Positions 61,962 to 64,000 of a stretch of DNA of 64,000 nt are shown here, piece by piece (position 1 is the stretch's first letter; every line of letters starts with the position of its first letter). Source of the stretch: Prostheceraeus crozeri (Eukaryota > Platyhelminthes > Polycladida > Euryleptidae); the NCBI GenBank assembly GCA_907163375.1, contig CAJQUW010015449.1, forward strand, positions 1 through 64,000, given 5' to 3'. The notes beneath the pieces were generated by a model that saw only the letters and a list, made by a program, of their open reading frames with translations, was not told the DNA's origin and made no database searches. A program made the translations under genes and the position numbers.

Positions 61962-61972
61962 CTTCGCTTGAG

Positions 61973-62425
61973 TTATAGATTGTTTAACTCTAACATTATA
62001 TCTAGAAATGGTACTCCTTTTTGTAATTTGTGCAAAACGTATAAACATAATTGTCCACAATAGGTAGTGCCTGGTGTTTGAATTTGAAACGTATTGTATG
62101 TTCCCGTTCCAAGTAATTCTTTTACTTCATTTGTAGGGGACAAACCGTATGAATCAAAATAACAGTTCTGCTGATGATTTTTAACGCCTGCTGACCAATG
62201 TACGCCTTTTTGGTCTGAAGTGTGAAGATTCGTTATGAAATTTACAGTTTGAACTTTGTTCCGGGAACTGAAGGTTCCTGTTGGCCTATTTTTTAGGAAT
62301 TGTAATTCATCCCTCATCAATATGTGAAAATTCTTTATTCCCAATTGATTAGCAATCTTATTTAAATCGAAATTCGTTGTTGTCTGTGTTCCATATAATT
62401 TCAAAAACTCATTTATGTTGCTCAT
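61973..62425 (-). CDS. Adenain-type cysteine protease (Polinton B)
   Basis: 150 codons. QKGVHWSAGVKN holds the catalytic His, CYFDSYGLSP the acidic residue, and QTPGTTYCGQLCLYVLHKLQ the Gln oxyanion and catalytic Cys. This is the order and spacing of adenovirus-type (C5/Ulp1) maturation proteases of Polintons. It would cleave the pVI- and pX-like precursors. The minus-strand start follows TTTTTTATTATAAA. Tail to tail with the integrase, 11 bases apart. Looks whole and is of usual, compact length. Confidence 0.88.
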   Translation of the reverse strand: MSNINEFLKLYGTQTTTNFDLNKIANQLGIKNFHILMRDELQFLKNRPTGTFSSRNKVQTVNFITNLHTSDQKGVHWSAGVKNHQQNCYFDSYGLSPTNEVKELLGTGTYNTFQIQTPGTTYCGQLCLYVLHKLQKGVPFLDIMLELNNL

Positions 62426-62668
62426 TTTATAATAAAAAAATTTCTTATAGGGTCCCCCTAGATTTAAAAAACTGTTCTCAAATGATGGCTTTCCTTACTA
62501 CTTATTCGATTTTGAAATGATTATATTATAATTATTCTAATCTATATTGTTTTACATATTTCCATTTTCTTCATGAACTTCTCAAAATGAATTAGAAAAA
62601 ACTGAGTTTTAGATGGTTCTTGAATCACTGCTTGCTTGCTTGCTTTTCAGATGTAGTTGTCCACAAAA
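62426..62668. other. Spacer with CTTG microsatellite
   Basis: Promoter side of the protease gene, then ordinary sequence; a short (CTTG)n run lies at about 62628-62646. No gene. Confidence 0.6.
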
Positions 62669-63094
62669 TCATTTGTCTTGAATGGCTTGCAATTGTGATG
62701 TCTCTTCATCTTGAGTTGATGATGTCCCCGGTTGTAGATTTAAAACTATTTGACTTGTTTTCATTGTCTTATTATAATAATCCATCTCAAGTTGTTCATC
62801 AAAAGAGCGCTTCATTCTCGCCGGTTCACGTTTCACAATATATTGATTTTGTAAAGTTCTTCGCTTACGTTCTAATGCAGCAGCGCCTTTAACTTCGTTT
62901 AAAATTCGCTGTGATATTTCACACGACGTCAAGAAATCATCAAAATCAATATCACTAATGTTTTCCAAACTTTTTTGTAGTTCCACAGTATTTATGAAAT
63001 GATTCTTCTTTACAAATTCGTTGATCAGGCACACGTTTTTTGCGATTTCTCCTTTTGTCGTTTCAATACGATCACCCAAATGTTTACTCATCAT
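62669..63094 (-). CDS. Unknown protein near the right end of Polinton B, 141 aa
   Basis: MMSKHLGDRIETTKGEIAKN, then SDIDFDDFLTSCEISQRILN, then AALERKRRTLQNQYIVKREP; the end is Ser/Thr/Gln-rich. No family recognised. Unlike the other Polinton B genes it lacks the T-run/AAAATG start motif and its base composition is less AT-rich, so it may be a captured gene or a foreign insertion. Confidence 0.45.
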   Translation of the reverse strand: MMSKHLGDRIETTKGEIAKNVCLINEFVKKNHFINTVELQKSLENISDIDFDDFLTSCEISQRILNEVKGAAALERKRRTLQNQYIVKREPARMKRSFDEQLEMDYYNKTMKTSQIVLNLQPGTSSTQDEETSQLQAIQDK

Positions 63095-63204
63095 GAATGA
63101 TAGAAATGAATGAGATGAATTAAAATAAACTAACTATCTAATACTCCTTGAGAGAAGAACTTCATTCGTTAATGTGTTTCATTGTTTAAGTGATTGTTTA
63201 AAAT

Positions 63205-63350
63205 TGCTATAACAACTATCTTGCATATCGGCGTTGCCCTTATGCGTTCTAAATTCACAATAAAAATTGCTTTTTTATTATCACCCCACCCGCATGTGTT
63301 CTCAACTCACAAGAAGAATTGCTTTTTATTGCTGCCCGTATGTGTTTTAA
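63205..63350. repeat. Imperfect tandem repeat (about 60 bp)
   Basis: Two to three related units built on CGCATGTGTTCT-AA-TCACAA-AAAAATTGCTTTTTATT (with gaps) to the right of the 141-codon gene. Confidence 0.7.
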
Positions 63351-63379
63351 CCTATTCATGTGGAAACAGGAAACGCTAA

Positions 63380-63475
63380 ATGAATTTTGCAAATCGATTT
63401 TCTAAAACTGAATTTGAAAACAGACTTTGCAAATGGATTTTGAAAATAGATTTTGAAAACAGATTCTGAAAATAA
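63380..63475. repeat. Short minisatellite (GATTTTGAAAACA units)
   Basis: Repeats of GATTTTGAAAACAGA and GCAAATGGATTTTGAAAA, 15-24-base period. Confidence 0.8.
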
Positions 63476-63834
63476 TTTACGTAGGGGTAAATTGAAATGT
63501 CAAAACTTTACGCACGCGTAAGTTAAAATGCCAAAAGTTTACCGTTGAGTAAATTGAAATGACAGGAGATAACACCATAATTTTAGGGGAAAGCTGTTAC
63601 ATGTTGCTCTCTCTTCAATCTCTGGCTCTCTTCAATTATCAGCCAGTGTACGGGTTCATTGAATAATTTTGAGTTTATGAGTTACAATGATCTTCTAGTT
63701 CACACAATTAGTACTTTAAATAATGTTGAGCATACAATAACGAAGAATGACTAAGTAATAATTGCGTCTTCTTAATTTATCATAATGCTCTAATCTTAAT
63801 AATAATTGAGAACCATTTCACCGTATTTAATTGA

Positions 63835-64000
63835 GATAACGAAAGATATATTCTTGCGGTTTCATCCACTTTTGTTTCTTCCATTTTTTAAAGAAATATT
63901 TTTAGTCACACGTTATATTTTAAAAACCTGAAAGATGGATAAAATTCATGAATTTGAAATTCTTAACTTTTATGATTTTTGGTGTCCTGGAACGGTCATG
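63835..64000. repeat. Right terminal inverted repeat of Polinton B (inner part)
   Basis: The inverse complement of about 47815-47979, with about four substitutions and one A-run length difference. It carries an inverted copy of the first gene's promoter, its start codon and about 17 codons. It continues past the window edge, so the outer about 320 bases and the second tip hairpin are expected beyond 64000. Confidence 0.93.

Larger units (their letters stand above)
47495..64000 (+). mobile_element. Polinton B (left end to window edge), AT-rich
   Basis: Begins AGTGTGACATCCGGCGC at 47495 inside a Polinton A gene. The left inverted repeat runs to about 47979; its inverse begins at about 63835 and continues off the window, so at least 16.5 kb of the element is present and the right end should be near 64.5 kb. 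It has the full Polinton set: polymerase B, integrase, protease, ATPase, major and minor capsid. The visible parts of the two inverted repeats differ at about five of 165 positions by eye, suggesting a fairly recent insertion. About six to eight genes look interrupted, so it is broken. Confidence 0.93.

Overview
The window is eukaryotic DNA, most likely from an invertebrate animal (probably aquatic; perhaps a mollusc, annelid or similar, which I cannot settle). Evidence is the mix of satellites, hAT transposons, several non-LTR retrotransposon families, Penelope-like elements and Polintons, with almost no recognisable single-copy host genes. It reads as a repeat-rich, gene-poor interval with elements nested inside elements.

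Layout. 1-7992: a 76-bp satellite split by a 2.9-kb block made almost only of G and T. 7995-11014: a possible host terminal exon on the minus strand, a hAT deletion derivative (8470-9394) with an 8-bp target duplication, and a 636-bp fold-back element. 11650-16260: two decayed LINEs in opposite directions. 16.3-21.2 kb: no convincing gene. 21690-25153 (minus): one uninterrupted frame of about 1140 codons made of some 80 copies of a 14-residue repeat, the best host coding candidate. 26262-34377: two Penelope-like copies joined head to head, one split by a nearly intact two-ORF LINE (27434-31527). 34378-35730: a third Penelope-like fragment whose GIY-YIG domain is split by a second hAT element (34612-35671). 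35863-36620: a fold-back MITE and a 12-bp minisatellite.

36846 to the end: two Polintons. Polinton A (about 36.8-47.49 kb and continuing past the window) carries an IAP-like RING protein, small unknown genes, a packaging ATPase, an integrase with a chromodomain and a minor capsid/penton-type gene. It is cut by a minus-strand LINE (40598 to about 44570) and then by Polinton B. Polinton B starts at 47495 with a perfect terminal hairpin; its right terminal inverted repeat is still running at base 64000. It is very AT-rich and carries a two-TM protein, penton-type protein, packaging ATPase, protein-primed DNA polymerase B, a possible clamp-like gene, a fibre-like coiled coil, a pVI-like protein, the major capsid protein, a pX-like protein, a phospholipase A2, an integrase and an adenain-type protease. 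Both elements are treated as fossils; B carries several breaks.

The most unusual signal is a family of short GC-rich hairpins scattered through AT-rich Polinton B. They sit at gene ends and, in frame, inside the polymerase, pVI-like and phospholipase genes. A second signal is a conserved T-run plus TTAAAAATG motif at almost every gene start of Polinton B. A third is the paired TGAGTCA/TATA promoters of Polinton A. All calls are by eye from the sequence; no database search was run.
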